The notes under the pieces are model-generated. The model did not search any database. It was not told where the DNA came from and worked only from the letters and a program-made list of their open reading frames with translations. This document shows, one piece after another, positions 1 to 11,939 of a stretch of 64,000 bases of DNA; the first letter of the stretch is position 1; every line of letters starts with the position of its first letter. Origin of the DNA: Beta vulgaris subsp. vulgaris (Eukaryota > Streptophyta > Magnoliopsida > Caryophyllales > Amaranthaceae); assembly GCF_026745355.1 (NCBI RefSeq), contig NC_079208.1:60436892-60500891 (forward strand), in the 5' to 3' direction. Both the position numbers and the translations under genes were made by a program.

Positions 1-1419
1 TAATGTTTAGAATTTTGGTGTAGTTTACTTTTTCATTATTTTTTAAGTTTGAAGGAGAAGTGTATAATGAACCTGATCCTATTACAGGTTAATCAGACTT
101 ATACGCATGTAAAGTCCGTTGGGAGTGGGGGGAAGTAAAGGAGCGGATAACGATTGGTTTTCAAGTGAGAGATCAATTTTTTTTTAAAAGGTAGGATGAA
201 GTTCCTTGCAAAGAAGGGGGTGAGACTCGACTCAGTGACCTCTGGGATCGGTGATAATGCCAATACCACTAGACTATCACCTGTTGCTCAAGTGTGAGAG
301 ATCAATGACCTTCTCCTAATCAAGAAATTTAGAATTGTATTCTGTATTAGTATGCCTCTGTTGGATAAATTATCATCTACTAGTTGGCAAATTTTTGTTT
401 ATCAATCTTAACCTAGCCCGAACAATTTACTATTATAGAATTATTTTTTTTTTGTTATGACAAGACACACAAAGTTTTTTTTTTTATAAATTTACTTTGA
501 CAATTGATATCACTTATGTCAAATTTATGATGTAAGTATATATATTATCAGATTCATTGGAACTTTTTTGGTTAAAAATAAGTATTGTAAAAGTGAAAAG
601 AACATAACCTAAAATTACGATGCTTCTCTTCACCCTACTTTGCTCGAGAATCGAGACGTTGTATATCTTAAATTTTATAGAAAAAAATTCATATGAGAAA
701 GCATCTACCAAAAAAAAAAATATTATTAGCTCAATACGTAAACATAATGTTGCAATTTGCTCAAGTCATCACGTAAGGTATCAGATTATTGGGGGATATT
801 CCCCCAACTTCCCAGCAAATCTTAACTAAGCATTCTGTTTGTTTCAGTTCAAAGCCTAATAACAACAAATTGGACAGTCTAATGTTGTCAAAAAACAAGC
901 AATCTCCTCTACTCTCTCTAAGCTAGTGTTCTTTTTTTTAAAAAAAAATAATCTAATTTATACATAATTTGCTGATTAAAACTGAAATTTATTAAATAAA
1001 ACTGAAGTATATTAAAATGGATTTTCACTAAATATAACTAGTATTTCTTACATTAAAGTGAACAAGGACTAGATAAGTTCCGAATATTGTAGCTAAAAAG
1101 TTACTTCATTAGGTTTAGTGTGATCTTCTGATTGCATATCTCTCGTTGACGATCGAAGGGACGATTTATATACCATAGGAGAAAATTTCGCCGTGCCAAC
1201 AAACACTTACCCTATCAAAATGAAATTTGTGGATTCACTAAACAAGTAAGAATTCAAGTTGCTTTCGCATAATATAATATCCCCACGTAAAACACTGGTG
1301 CAATCGGAGGGAGGATAAGAAAGATTACTAAATCAAAATGTCCAACAACAAAACAGGCACAAATCTTAACAAGCTACTAATCTTTCAACACTATCAATAT
1401 ATGATAGATAAGTATGCAC
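1..1419. other. Left-edge non-genic region
   Basis: AT-rich sequence downstream (3') of the first hydrolase gene. The only supported feature is the SINE at 178-294. Short open frames here have no recognisable domain and poor coding character. Confidence 0.6.
166..306 (-). mobile_element. tRNA-derived SINE with 12-bp target duplication
   Basis: The body is 178-294. On the minus strand it opens with a tRNA-like box A (GATAGTCTAGTGGTATTGGC) and a box B-like GAGTCGAGTCTC, and it ends in an A-rich tail (T run at 178-185 on the plus strand). TGAGAGATCAAT is repeated exactly at 166-177 and 295-306, which fits a target-site duplication. The short body, pol III-type internal promoter boxes, A tail and duplication together support a SINE. 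The family cannot be named from sequence alone. Confidence 0.75.
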
Positions 1420-3937
1420 TCAAAATGGAGTGTTTCCTCCAAGCACAAGTGACTTTAACATCATTTCACACAGAGTTTTGTCATGTAGGAAAAGATGGCC
1501 AGCATATGGAACTTCATGGGTGCGGATCCAAGGCAGTCTTTGTGCAACCTGGTGCAGTAGGTCTCTTGCAACAACCCCATCTTCGCGTCCCATCCATAGG
1601 TGAACTGAGCTGCTGCTGTTTTCAGGAAATGGGTTGGTGAGTTCCAATGGGTTGAAGTCCCAGGAACCGAAGCAGATTACAAAGTCTCGGTACATGGACT
1701 CGTATGCACCTTGCTGGTCTATCTTGCCCTGCATTCAGACACAATCACAAGCTTATGCCCAACTCCATGATATTAGAACTATATAAAAAGGACTTGAAGG
1801 AAATTATAGGCAATATACAAGGACTACATAACATTTAGAAGGTTTAATTGTCAGAATTTCACAAAAAATCAGTTTGAATCAGTGGACTTAAGCTGTAATC
1901 AGTAAAAAGTATAACTTCATTCTCCAAATGTTCAAAAAGAAAGAAAAAAGAACTCAAAAATCATGAGTCTAAGGAACTGGCATTAAGAAGTTGCTCAAAC
2001 ATTTATACAAATTGATAAAGATCACCTAGCACACAGTTAAAATAGAAGTGAGAACAAGAAGTTTTGCCTTATCAGGAGCGGGTACTTGTGACAAGAGTTC
2101 CATGACATCAAAGTCGTTCTTGTTGAAAGTCTTAGGGTTGTTCTTCATAATAGAGTGCATTGTAGGGAAAGATAACCATCGCTGTATCGACCATGCTAAT
2201 CTAGGGAAATAGTGGATCAACCGGTGTCTCCATTGCTCCAGCAAAGGCATTCTACTAAATGCTTTGCTGCATATATCAGAAGAAAGCGAAGGCCACCAGT
2301 AGTTGATCACTGGAGCTACAAATGCCACTCCTGCAAGCCTGCAGAAACATTTCAAGAAAGTATTATCACAACCGGATCCAATGTTTCATTGGTTGCTAGA
2401 CTAAAGGCCACATTTTGTTAGGATTAAGAGCCCAATATAGAGGTCGAAGGGATTAAGAGGAACAAAATTCAGTACTTGGTCCATCAGTCTATGGAAGCTG
2501 CTCCACAACTTTAGCACCTAGTGCATGGACTGGTTCCTGCATTCATGTACAAATCAGGAGATACGCGATTTCCTGCTGATATTGTAGAAAATATTACAGT
2601 TCCTGAAATTTCCTTCGGAAGCTGCTCTGTAATTTCAGGCTCTTATACTCTATGAAACCTAACATAAATACAAGTCTATCTTTGCAGTGCCTACATAATT
2701 ATCTCAACAAAAATGATATGCCATCTGAATTTAGTCGGTTGATTACTTCTATAGTTCTATATGACATCCTTGTAAGAATTTTGAACAAAGACTACTTTGT
2801 TATGTTAGTTTAGCTAAATCCTTAAAGTCGACCTAATCAAATGTGGCCTATTATTTAAGGACAGAGCGAGGTGGTAAACAAGCAGGATAATGTTGGATAA
2901 ACTGTACAGTTTTGTACCGGTGAGGTATGTATTTGAGGCAACCCCAAGCAGGGTAAGAACCCATTGAAACTCCAATGACAAAAAACTTCAAGCCAAACTC
3001 TAGTTGATCAGCAAGTTCTTCAATATCAAGAGCATCATTCTTTGGTGAGCGACAAGGATTTGGATCACTTTCGACGTATCCTGGTCTGTCGAATGTAACA
3101 AGAAAGATGCCCAATTCTTGCAACCACTCCTGCATGCATGCCATCAAGGATATTAGCATCTTTTTTGAACTTTAATTTCTACTAGTGAACCACAATTTAA
3201 GATGAAAATTTGGGAGGCAAGCACAAACAAAGCTAGATTAGATTTTCAAAACACTTTGCTTACACCATATGGAGTAAGATCATAACAAGAACTCACAATC
3301 ATTGACACAATACATGACACAAACACAAAATAACTGAGAGAAACTCAAACGTGACACTACAAATACAAATCAACCCGAACCCAACCAAATTCGACCAACT
3401 TGCAATATATGCATCTATCCTACATATCACATAGCTTTTGATATATTATATCACCAACCCAAGATTGACCTAAAGACGAACATGAACATGAACACGACTC
3501 ATTTATTTATATTGCCAACTCTAATCATAACCCTACTTTAAATTGTTTCTAAAAAAATGCAATTTCAATATACTTCTTCCGCAACATAATAACTGCAACA
3601 AACGGGTATTATGTTAAGCAGGAAGTAGGATCATAAAACAAACAAATTCAATTTTAGGACATTACAAAGTGATTATAGGCAGAATTCTTACATCTGACAC
3701 AGGTATATAAGTGTCTTTTGATGCAAAAAAACCATGATTTATAATGACTTTGTATTTTGCACTTTCTTTAGGTGCTCCTCGGACCTTGTAAGCCAAATAC
3801 CTTCCATCACTCAGTCTGATTCTAGGTGAAGTAACAGGAGGACCATTAGTTATCCCACATCTTCTTGAAGGAGGTGGCTTTATCAACTGATATATTCCTC
3901 CAACCACAACAACACTCACAATTACTGCAATTAACAT
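1420..3937 (-). CDS. Alpha/beta-hydrolase fold protein, tandem copy 1
   Basis: Coding exons on the complement are 3937-3692, 3129-2918, 2338-2068 and 1728-1420 (246, 212, 271 and 309 nt), giving 345 aa. An N-terminal hydrophobic segment (residues 2-16) probably anchors the protein in a membrane. An HG oxyanion motif lies at residues 68-69, the nucleophile elbow GVSMG has Ser137, and the likely acid and base are Asp293 and His321 (in GREDG and YAGHLF). This matches the plant alpha/beta-hydrolase family typified by YWWP and NPFPE motifs; substrate and role are unknown. A 3' splice site (attgcag) lies 2 nt before the ATG, so a 5'-UTR exon is expected upstream. The last intron appears to be GC-AG (AAG|GCAAAA). 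Copy 2 lies 1.7 kb upstream of the start codon. Intron 3 is the least certain junction. Confidence 0.85.
1729..2068 (-). other. Inferred GC-AG intron 3 of hydrolase copy 1
   Basis: Exon 3 ends after GAT AAG at 2068 and the intron starts GCAAAA at 2067; the acceptor is TGCAG ending at 1729. Reading on to the nearest GT that looks like a donor would include an in-frame stop. The chosen join gives PAPDK followed by GKIDQQ, which aligns with VSQ followed by DKSRQQ in copy 2. Confidence 0.6.
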
Positions 3938-5669
3938 TTCTGCAATACACTTATGATTTCTTAATCAGTCTACACAAACATGAACTATTTATCTCAAAGA
4001 AACTTACAAAATTGACAAACCATTTTATACTAGAGCAAAAATTATGAGGCATTAAACACAAAAATCAATCCTGATATCAAAAAAAGTTGCCTTATTTGAT
4101 AATAACCTAGTAAGATTTTACTTTTATACTAAAGTGAGATTCAAAGAACTAGGAGATCCTGGAAAATAAAGGATAATGCAATTTTTGGTGGTAGGAAAAT
4201 CCATACTTTACTTTCACATTAAGGAAAATTTGTCAAAATTACCATATAAGATGGTTTTTTTGAGATAAATACTTTAGAAAGTATTTTATGTAGCAAAAAC
4301 TGTAAATGTAAGGTTTGATTTTATTTTTTTTCCTGCGTTGACTTGCAAGTTTATTGACACATGAGTTTTAGTGACCCTATTTTCCTTTATTTTCCCCTCA
4401 TTTTGCCATCCAATTTGCTCATTTTCTTGTTAATTTGTTTTTCCTTTCTGCTTATCATTTAAGGTGCGTTCTCTTCACCTGAAAAAACCTAAAGTTATCT
4501 GAACTGAATTTATTAGACTTGATTGACCCTTATCGGAACTTATATTTGAGTGTTGTGTTAGACCTGATCACACCTAATATGAACTTATTGGACCTGAAAC
4601 TTATTTTATAAGATGAAGAGAACTTATTGGAACCCCTCTCAGTCTAAAATAAAACATGGGACTGAAATTTCAGGAAAAAAGTTTCTTGATGTTTCCATTA
4701 TTCTACTTTTTTTTAGTAAAGGCATGTCATATATTAGCATCAAAACAAGTTACTTTGGTCATACAATTACTTATTAAGAAAAATTATTAACAAATTTACC
4801 TTTCCACAAAGAGGAAACTGAAATCATGAAAACAAGGAAAAAAAGATATGCAGTTTTGGTGCTAGGAAAAACGTTTTTACAGAGTTAAATCAAGAAACTT
4901 AAATAATGGAAATCAAGGAAAAATAAGTCATTCATATAACCTTTATCAATATTGAAACAAGTATATAAGTAACTTTTTTTGAATATATTCCTTGTTAGTC
5001 ATTTCATTTTACTTGAGAAAAAGAAGCATATAGTAAAGAAGATAAAATGAGATATCTATAGGACAAAGATGAATAATATGACAAAGTAATAAGAAATTAC
5101 TCAAAGTTTCTTCATGTAGCCTTCTCCACTTCAGAGATTAATTTACTGGTTGAATCTGCCTCATTACTGCATAGTTAAGACCTGAGCTTCCTGTGAAGTT
5201 GCACTTCTTCTGCTTCTCATTATAATGCTGAAGTATAGGTCCAAAAAAAATACAAGTTAGGGAAAAAAATATACAAAATGACATGCATGTATGCCATCAT
5301 AAGTCATAACTTCCTGGTAGCACCACATTTAACACTTGTAGTAGACCTTTCTCAGCAGTTACAACTTCATATCTGTCCAATTTCCTCAGAATCAGCAGTT
5401 ACATTAGTTTCGTAACACTCACATGGGAAATACGACATCCACCTCCCCTTCTTTGTACTTTGTACTGCTTTCGTGGCTCATATGGATAAAAAAAACATGG
5501 GAAGTATGACAATTGAAAAGAAGAAGAGATACAAATTACAAATATAACAAGTTCATACATTATTCTATATGTAATGTAACCACAAATAATATAATCCAGT
5601 ATTACAAGGGAGGTTCAGAGTTCAGACTAATGGGAGTAGCTATAGGTATAGAGGCTTGCAGGATGGAAA
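3938..5669. other. Spacer between the hydrolase genes
   Basis: Non-coding. It should hold the promoter and 5'-UTR exon of copy 1, which I could not place. It also contains a Tourist-type MITE candidate at 4462-4623. The short plus-strand open frame near 5513-5698 overlaps the 3' end of copy 2 and is not supported as a gene. Confidence 0.5.
4459..4626. mobile_element. Candidate Tourist-type MITE
   Basis: Inverted ends share GTTCTCTTCA (left, after AGGTGC) and TGAAGAGAAC (right), with TTA on both sides (4459-4461 and 4624-4626). The interior has ACCTGA and TTATTGGA-like motifs related to the larger element at 59437-60762. The outermost bases of the right end are missing or diverged, so the boundary is approximate. 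Confidence 0.45.
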
Positions 5670-7804
5670 CTATCCAAGCAGCAGTTCTTTCAAGATAGAT
5701 TCACACATGGTAGGGTTGAACATAAACATATGTCCACCATCAGGAACTTCATGGTACTTAATCCATTGAAGCTTCTCTGAGATGAATCGATTAATTTCGA
5801 AAGGAATTATTTTGTCTTCATAGCCTTGCCATAAGTGTACTGAACCTTCATTTTCAGGGAAAGGGTTTTTAAGATGCAAGATGCTGAATTCCCAATCTCC
5901 GAAACCAACCATTATATCTCGATGAAGGGATTCGAAATCACCTTGTTGGCGGCTTTTATCCTGAGATTACAAGTAAAACAGAACATTAGTATATGGTGAT
6001 GTAGTTCATAGAATGCTAATCTAGTTGTGTCCTTCACAATACAATTCACAATGGTGATGTAGTTCATAGATCAAAATCGAGCTATATAAGAGAAACATAT
6101 TTTACAAGGAGATATGTTTCTGCAGGGTTACCATATAGTATTTTCAAGTGTGTTTTTGCAAAGTTTGGGGTTATAATGGATGAAGTTCTTAGTACAAAGT
6201 TACCCTCTATAATTTCTCAAAACGAAACTAACATGAATAGAAGTCAAGAAGTACTATCTTAGATGATCTACCTGTGAAACTTCTGGCATATTCTTCATGA
6301 TCTCGATATCTTGTCGACTGAAAACAGATGGATCACCTGACAAGAGACTCAATGAAGGGAACCATTTTTGAGTCATCCACCAGTAGAACAACCAAGAAGC
6401 ATAACGTGCCACTCGAAAGGTCCATTGGTCTTGTAGAGGAAGTCTCCTAAAAGTCTTTCCGGACACATGATCAGGGAAACCAGGCCACCAGTAGTTGACA
6501 AATGGAACAACCAAAGAGATCCCTGCCAATCTGTGGAGTATGGTTAAAAATTAGAATGCTGTTGCATAACATAAATTGCACCAGGATCATTTCAGAAAAA
6601 TATCATCTCAACTAAATGTTCGGTGTCATGCCTTTGTGGGATGTAATTTATACAACTGTATGCTGGATAAGCTCCCATGGAAATTCCAATGACATAAAAT
6701 TTTGATCCAAGATGCAAAGCATCAACAAGTTCTTGAATATCATATGCCTCACTTTCCACAGAGCGTTCTGGATAAGGGTCACTCTCCCCATATCCAGCTC
6801 TATCGAAAAACAGGAAGTATAGTTTCAGCTCCTCAACGAGTTCCTGACAATCAATTGATAATTCGAGTTTAACACAGCAGCGAAAATCAACTTATGTTTC
6901 CTTTGCCAATGAATAAATATGTCAAAGAAAGACTGAACCTAGGACTGTGAAGCATATCCTTACATGTATAAGGATACACAACATGTACTCTGAGGATACA
7001 TGACAATTTTCTATGCAAACACAGAGATTATCTTTTGCATCCATGAAGTTTATCTCCATCTAACATCTATTAATCATTAATGCTACATGTAAGCCAACTT
7101 ATAAACAAAGCCAATACATTGAAACTAGGACATGTAAGCAAAGGATATTATGCAGTTTGTAATAAACAGAACAAAATGAAAAACAAAACTTTTTTTGCAT
7201 AATATGTATATACCATTTGAATTTCGAATTTTACATAGAGATACAATTCAAATAAAAAAGATAGTTTTGCAATGTACTCTATCTATACTATTGTATTAGT
7301 TGGAAACTCCTACATAAAAATTCTGTTTTAGTTTTACAGTTAGCCAATAATGCAACATTTATTTACCTACTTTTGAGACTATATGAAGCAAAACAACCTT
7401 CTATAGGATCATCATCCTATTAATTATGTAGATAAAGTTACAAAATACTTTGATTATTGAAATTTCTACTCTTTATTACTACACTAGTAACTTGAATGTT
7501 CCCTTTGTTTCAATTCCTTTGGGATGGGGGATGAAGTAGAGTTGATTCATACTTGAGAGACTGGGATATTTTGATCCTTTGAGCTAGCAAATCCGTGGAC
7601 GATTACGATCTTGTATTTAGCCTCATCCTTGTTAACTCCTGCCTCTCTATATGACAAATGCCTGCCATCTGAAAGTTTGATCCTTGGTGAAGTCACTGGA
7701 GGACCACCAGGTGAACCACATATTTTTGGAGGGGGAGACTTTATCAACTTGTAAATATAACCCAGAAGAACAATAGCAAATGATACAACTATCTGCACAA
7801 ACAT
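5670..7804 (-). CDS. Alpha/beta-hydrolase fold protein, tandem copy 2
   Basis: Coding exons on the complement are 7804-7553, 6843-6632, 6530-6272 and 5960-5670 (252, 212, 259 and 291 nt), giving 337 aa. The start MFVQIVVS was chosen because a strong acceptor (tttttccttctcag) abuts this ATG; an upstream in-frame ATG at 7840 lies in what would be the 5'-UTR intron. Features are a hydrophobic N-terminus (residues 2-14), HG in IVHGFASSKD, nucleophile elbow GISMG with Ser139, acid Asp290 (GYEDK) and His318 (DGGHMF). All catalytic positions are kept, so it looks functional. Exon 2 is exactly 212 nt in both copies, supporting the GC-AG intron 2 inferred here (AAAG|GCATGA). Family as copy 1: plant alpha/beta hydrolase of unknown substrate. 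Confidence 0.87.
6531..6631 (-). other. Inferred GC-AG intron 2 of hydrolase copy 2
   Basis: The donor is CAAAG|GCATGA at 6632/6631 and the acceptor CCACAG|ATTGG at 6531/6530. The Arg codon is split AG/A. The equivalent intron of copy 1 has the same phase but a normal GT donor (ACCG|GTACAA). Confidence 0.75.
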
Positions 7805-8106
7805 CTGAGAAGGAAAAAGGAAGATATTCATCCCTTGCATTGGACAAAAGTAACATAAGCTGAACTATAGTATACATTATTCTGCATATCTCAAGATCAT
7901 ATCATTAAGAGTTTTAGACATTTATTTAGACCTGAATGTATGAGTGTTGAGGAAAATAATCTCCAAATTTGGAATCCAGAAAAGGACTTAAAACAGTGAT
8001 GAAAATAATGTCTCACAAGACCAACAATTTGGATACATTAGTATTATGTGAAAATGACCAAAAGACAGTAATAGAAAGAATATAAGAGGTTCATCCATAA
8101 ATAATA

Positions 8107-8389
8107 TACTTCCTCCGTTTTTTTATAAATGCTACATTTCCCTTAAATGGAAATGTCATAATAGATGCTACATACCATAAAATATAAATGGATCCCTTTT
8201 CACCATAAAAATTTTAAAATACTATTAACAAGTTGATGGTCCCCTACTTTCTCCTTTAAAATAATCATATTTTTTCCTTAACAAATGTTTTTTTATTCAA
8301 AAAGTAGTGATCCCCACTTTTTCTCTCCACCTTTCTTAAAAACACTCCACTTTTTCTATGTAACATCTATTAAAAAAATGGAGAAAGTA
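8107..8389. mobile_element. Stowaway-type MITE
   Basis: The left end CTTCCTCCGTTTTTTTATAA and right end ATTAAAAAAATGGAGAAAG are inverted repeats flanked by TA (8107-8108 and 8388-8389). The inner arms also match (ATGCTACAT on the left against ATGTAACAT on the right). It is about 279 bp and lies in the probable 5'-UTR intron or upstream region of hydrolase copy 2. Confidence 0.7.
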
Positions 8390-9454
8390 GTAGATAAAAA
8401 ATAGTCTAGGTGTTCACACACATACATAAGGGCAAAGGACTAAAAATAGTTGCAATTTCCTTGTTAGGAGCACAAATAAAACTCTCTCCAACTTTGTGCA
8501 GTTGGAGTTAGTGACATTCCACCAAAACAATACTCAGTACCATCACATAATAAGCCATATTTGCAAATTGCAATCAGTAAGGCTCAATTAGTATCATATT
8601 TGGAAAAAAAATACAATTACACTTATCCTAGGTGGGTGTGAGCTAGATTGCACAAATTGGGTATGTAAAGCCACGAAACGAGCACAAAATACGTCAGGTG
8701 TGTTAGAAAATGAGGATAGAGTGAGTTTTATATAATACATCAAAAACTAATCCATTTCAAATATGTACTACTACTATATAGTTAAAGGAAATTAAATGAA
8801 CTTTTACAAATTACACGACGAACTATAATCTAATTAATTAAGTAAGACGAATAAGATAATAGCATAGTCAAGTAAGTTCAAGTTTCCACTAAGTATCTAA
8901 ACGTACCCACGACCCGTGCACATACAGTTGCCAAATTGAAGTTACCCATGCTTCATAGGGTGGGTGTTACATGGATTCATTAATAAACAACTAACATCAA
9001 GAAATCTAATCTAACCCAAGTTACCTCAACACAGTATAAATCAACCTCAAAAAGGTTTAGCACCATTAAAGTAACACACTTCTAACTGAAGTCAATTGGC
9101 TTGCAAAAAGTAATATCACAGTATTAACTTTCAAATTTCATGCTTAGTTTCAATTTCCAAGGTAAACAAAAGAAGCTGTTGTATTGGGTATACAAGCCCA
9201 GAATTCAGGAGCACCCTGCAGCTTCTTTTATACACATTTTGCAACATTTTATCATTCCAAAGATGTTAGATGTAGATCACTAAAGTTTCCAAGATTTCTT
9301 GGCATTAAAGACTCAATCTTTACTAAAGTTTTCAAGATTTCTTGGCATTAAAGACTCAATCTTTTACATCCCATTAAATTAGCTTAACCACAAAAACAAG
9401 CAGATTTAAACATTAAAGTAAGAGTTTTAGTGGAGAATCAAAGACAAAAGTTAC

Positions 9455-9540
9455 CTTAGAAGAAGAAAAAAATCCCAGAAAATGAAGTTTCAGAGCATTG
9501 AGCTGCTGTCAGTAGAGGATGACCCAGAAACCCATATAGT
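9455..9540 (-). promoter_or_regulatory. Possible 5'-UTR exon end of hydrolase copy 2
   Basis: On the minus strand TTCTTCTAAG|GTAACTTTT forms a good 5' splice site at 9455/9454, after a pyrimidine-rich stretch. It could pair with the acceptor just before the ATG at 7804, making a 5'-UTR intron of about 1.65 kb. The upstream edge is arbitrary, and transcript data would be needed to confirm it. Confidence 0.35.
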
Positions 9541-11730
9541 TTGATGAGTGCCACTTTACCATTTTTTTACTGGGCTTTTAATGAGAGAATCACTGATGTC
9601 AGATTTATTACTAGTTCTCCACTATAGTCTATAGCATATAGCCATATACATATATGATAGAGCTACCAAAAGATAAGCCATTAATTAGATTTATCCAAAA
9701 GTGGTAACTGACTCTCTTAAGTACAATCACTTCATCCAAATGTAAAAAATTATACCCTTAATACATAAGTACATAACCAACCAATTTCTTTTTGGCAAAG
9801 GTATTTTACCACAAGAAATCTCGAAAATTAATTTCCACCCTTTTTTGGTTCTTTTTTCTTTTGGGTGATAACTGGTCAGTAAGTCTGACAATAGGTCGAT
9901 CTGGTTCGCATTCAGGTTGACCTGTTTACTTAAACGAGTTGAGATCCTTAATCCAACCCAACTTGTTTAGTTAAATGGGTTGGGATTCTCAACGCAACCC
10001 AATTTGATAATTAATAGGTCAACCTGAAGACCTACTAACCCATTTTATAGCATATTTCAATTTTCATTAACGGCGATCGGATTATAATTATTTAAGTATC
10101 TCATATTCTAACAACTTTGAAGTGCAAATAGTCCATACATAACAAGAATACAAATTCCAATTCATTTAACTTGAAAAATAGGTTCTTTGAATGCAAAATA
10201 AACGAATTATTGAATCAATTTAATCCGAACATGACGCATTTAAGTAAACGGTTTAGGTTGAAATTTTCAAATTGAACCAATCCATTTAATTAAAGGGAGT
10301 AGATTGAATCGTCTGGTTTAATTAAATGTGTTCAAAATTTAACTCGTTAATATTGGATTGGATTCGAATTAGGTTGGTAGATTGGATTAATTTTTGCCAA
10401 CTTTAGTATTGTGGCAAGTGAAGGATGCGTTTGTGAAGAATAACGTGTCTAATTTTGCCAAAGAGGGAGGTAAACTTCAATCTCAAAGCAAAAAGAGATA
10501 AGTAGAAACCGATTGCTATTGAACATTCTTTAAAAGGACAAATAACATTCTTGAGGTGGAAAGCAACAAATGCACACACTCTTTTCTGGATTAAATTTAA
10601 ATGTTATAAAATTTACAAACGTCATAATTAATATAAAAATTTAACAAAATTAGTTTGTATAATATAATTTTTGAGAAGATTATTGAAGATTTTCATTAAA
10701 AGAAGATAATTTGTTTTGTCATACTATATTTTATTCCTGAAATATTTCACAAAATATTTAGGCGAAAAATGAATGTGACATATATCTCATTCATTTTATT
10801 TTAGGTATAATTTGATAGATGATAGATAGATGAAATAAATTTAACTCCAATATTTAATTCGAAACTAAAGCGAGTTGACGGATAAAACTATAGGTTAAGC
10901 TAAGAGCCCAATTTTACCCACAAATGACCTCTACTTGATTTAACATGGCAAGTCCTTTTTCAATACAAAAACCCAAATTAATCATATTAAAACCCTATAA
11001 TAAGAAGTATAGAACTATAGAATGAAGTATGTTGATAAAAGTAGCTCCACTACAGTAACAGTATTCTTAGCAAGTAAAGCAATGAAACTCCTGGGCCTAT
11101 TCGCTCTCAGGGTTTCAGTCTAGGCCCAACTCTTGTATAAATGGTTGTTTAAGGACCATTAGTACTCGTTTGAACACTAGAAAAAGGCTTAACTACCATT
11201 ACTTGTTCAAATGGTTGTATGACAATCATTTAATGTTAGTTGTTCATTTGATCAAGACAAAAAAGAACCTACCAATGACTAGTTTTTCATGGTTCCTATT
11301 AGATATATGCGCGAAGCTTCGCCCATGGGTTTAGTTTATTGAGTCTGTTTTTGAAAAGACGGTCTCATGTTAGTGTTAATGTGAGACCGGCTGATGTCAT
11401 GCTAACATCATGCGCGTGCATCAAACTAGCAGTAGAATCAGTTAAACGCTTGGACCTATTAGTTACGCTAGCCTTAAATTGCTTTTAGATGAATTCGTTA
11501 AACGCTGAAGTATATTAGTTAGATTAGTTAAGTGCTAAATTATGCTAATTATATCATAGATTCCAGATTATAATGCATTTTATTGACCCTAACTTCAGTA
11601 TCACACATGAACATTCTCTCTTTCTTCTCTAATCCATCGAGACGCCCTAAAACCTGTATTGTTTTCCTCCTTTATTCTCTGCATACAACCTACATTCGAT
11701 GTTTAATTTGAATGTAAATAAAATATTTGA
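9541..11730. other. Intergenic region with foldback-like repeat remnants
   Basis: No gene. At about 9880-10400 there are repeated GGTTGACCTG, AACCCAAC and TTTAATTAAA-type segments in both orientations, which look like a degraded inverted-repeat transposon; no termini or duplication could be set. A GACGGTCTCA...GTGAGACCGGC inverted pair lies at about 11360-11390. Confidence 0.4.
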
Positions 11731-11934
11731 AACATACTTCTTTGGATGAGACATAGGCTATTTATTTTAGGTTTATATATACTTCCTCCATTCTGTTTTA
11801 AATGAAACGTTTTGCTTTTTCATGCAATCCAACACGCTTCTTTAATCATTAATATCTTTAGTTGTGCACACGTAAAAAATATAAAAAAGTTATAATTTGA
11901 TAGTATACATCAAGACGAATCTAACAAGATCCCA
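11731..11934. mobile_element. Left copy of a duplicated Stowaway-like MITE segment
   Basis: This 204-bp segment starts CATACTTCTTTGG, includes a TATATACTTCCTCCATTCTG terminus and ends GACGAATCTAACAAGATCCC. It recurs at about 15329-15534 with scattered substitutions. The copy stops abruptly where the 324-bp tandem array starts, so its right half is missing. Confidence 0.65.
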
Positions 11935-11939
11935 AACGG

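Noticed and set aside
1338..1640. Plus-strand open frame over the end of hydrolase copy 1
   Set aside because: It is antisense to the well-supported last exon of the hydrolase.
7805..7840. Upstream in-frame ATG (7840) as the start of hydrolase copy 2
   Set aside because: The stretch before 7804 is a pyrimidine-rich acceptor (tttttccttctcag), so it is probably intron; copy 1 also begins directly after an acceptor.
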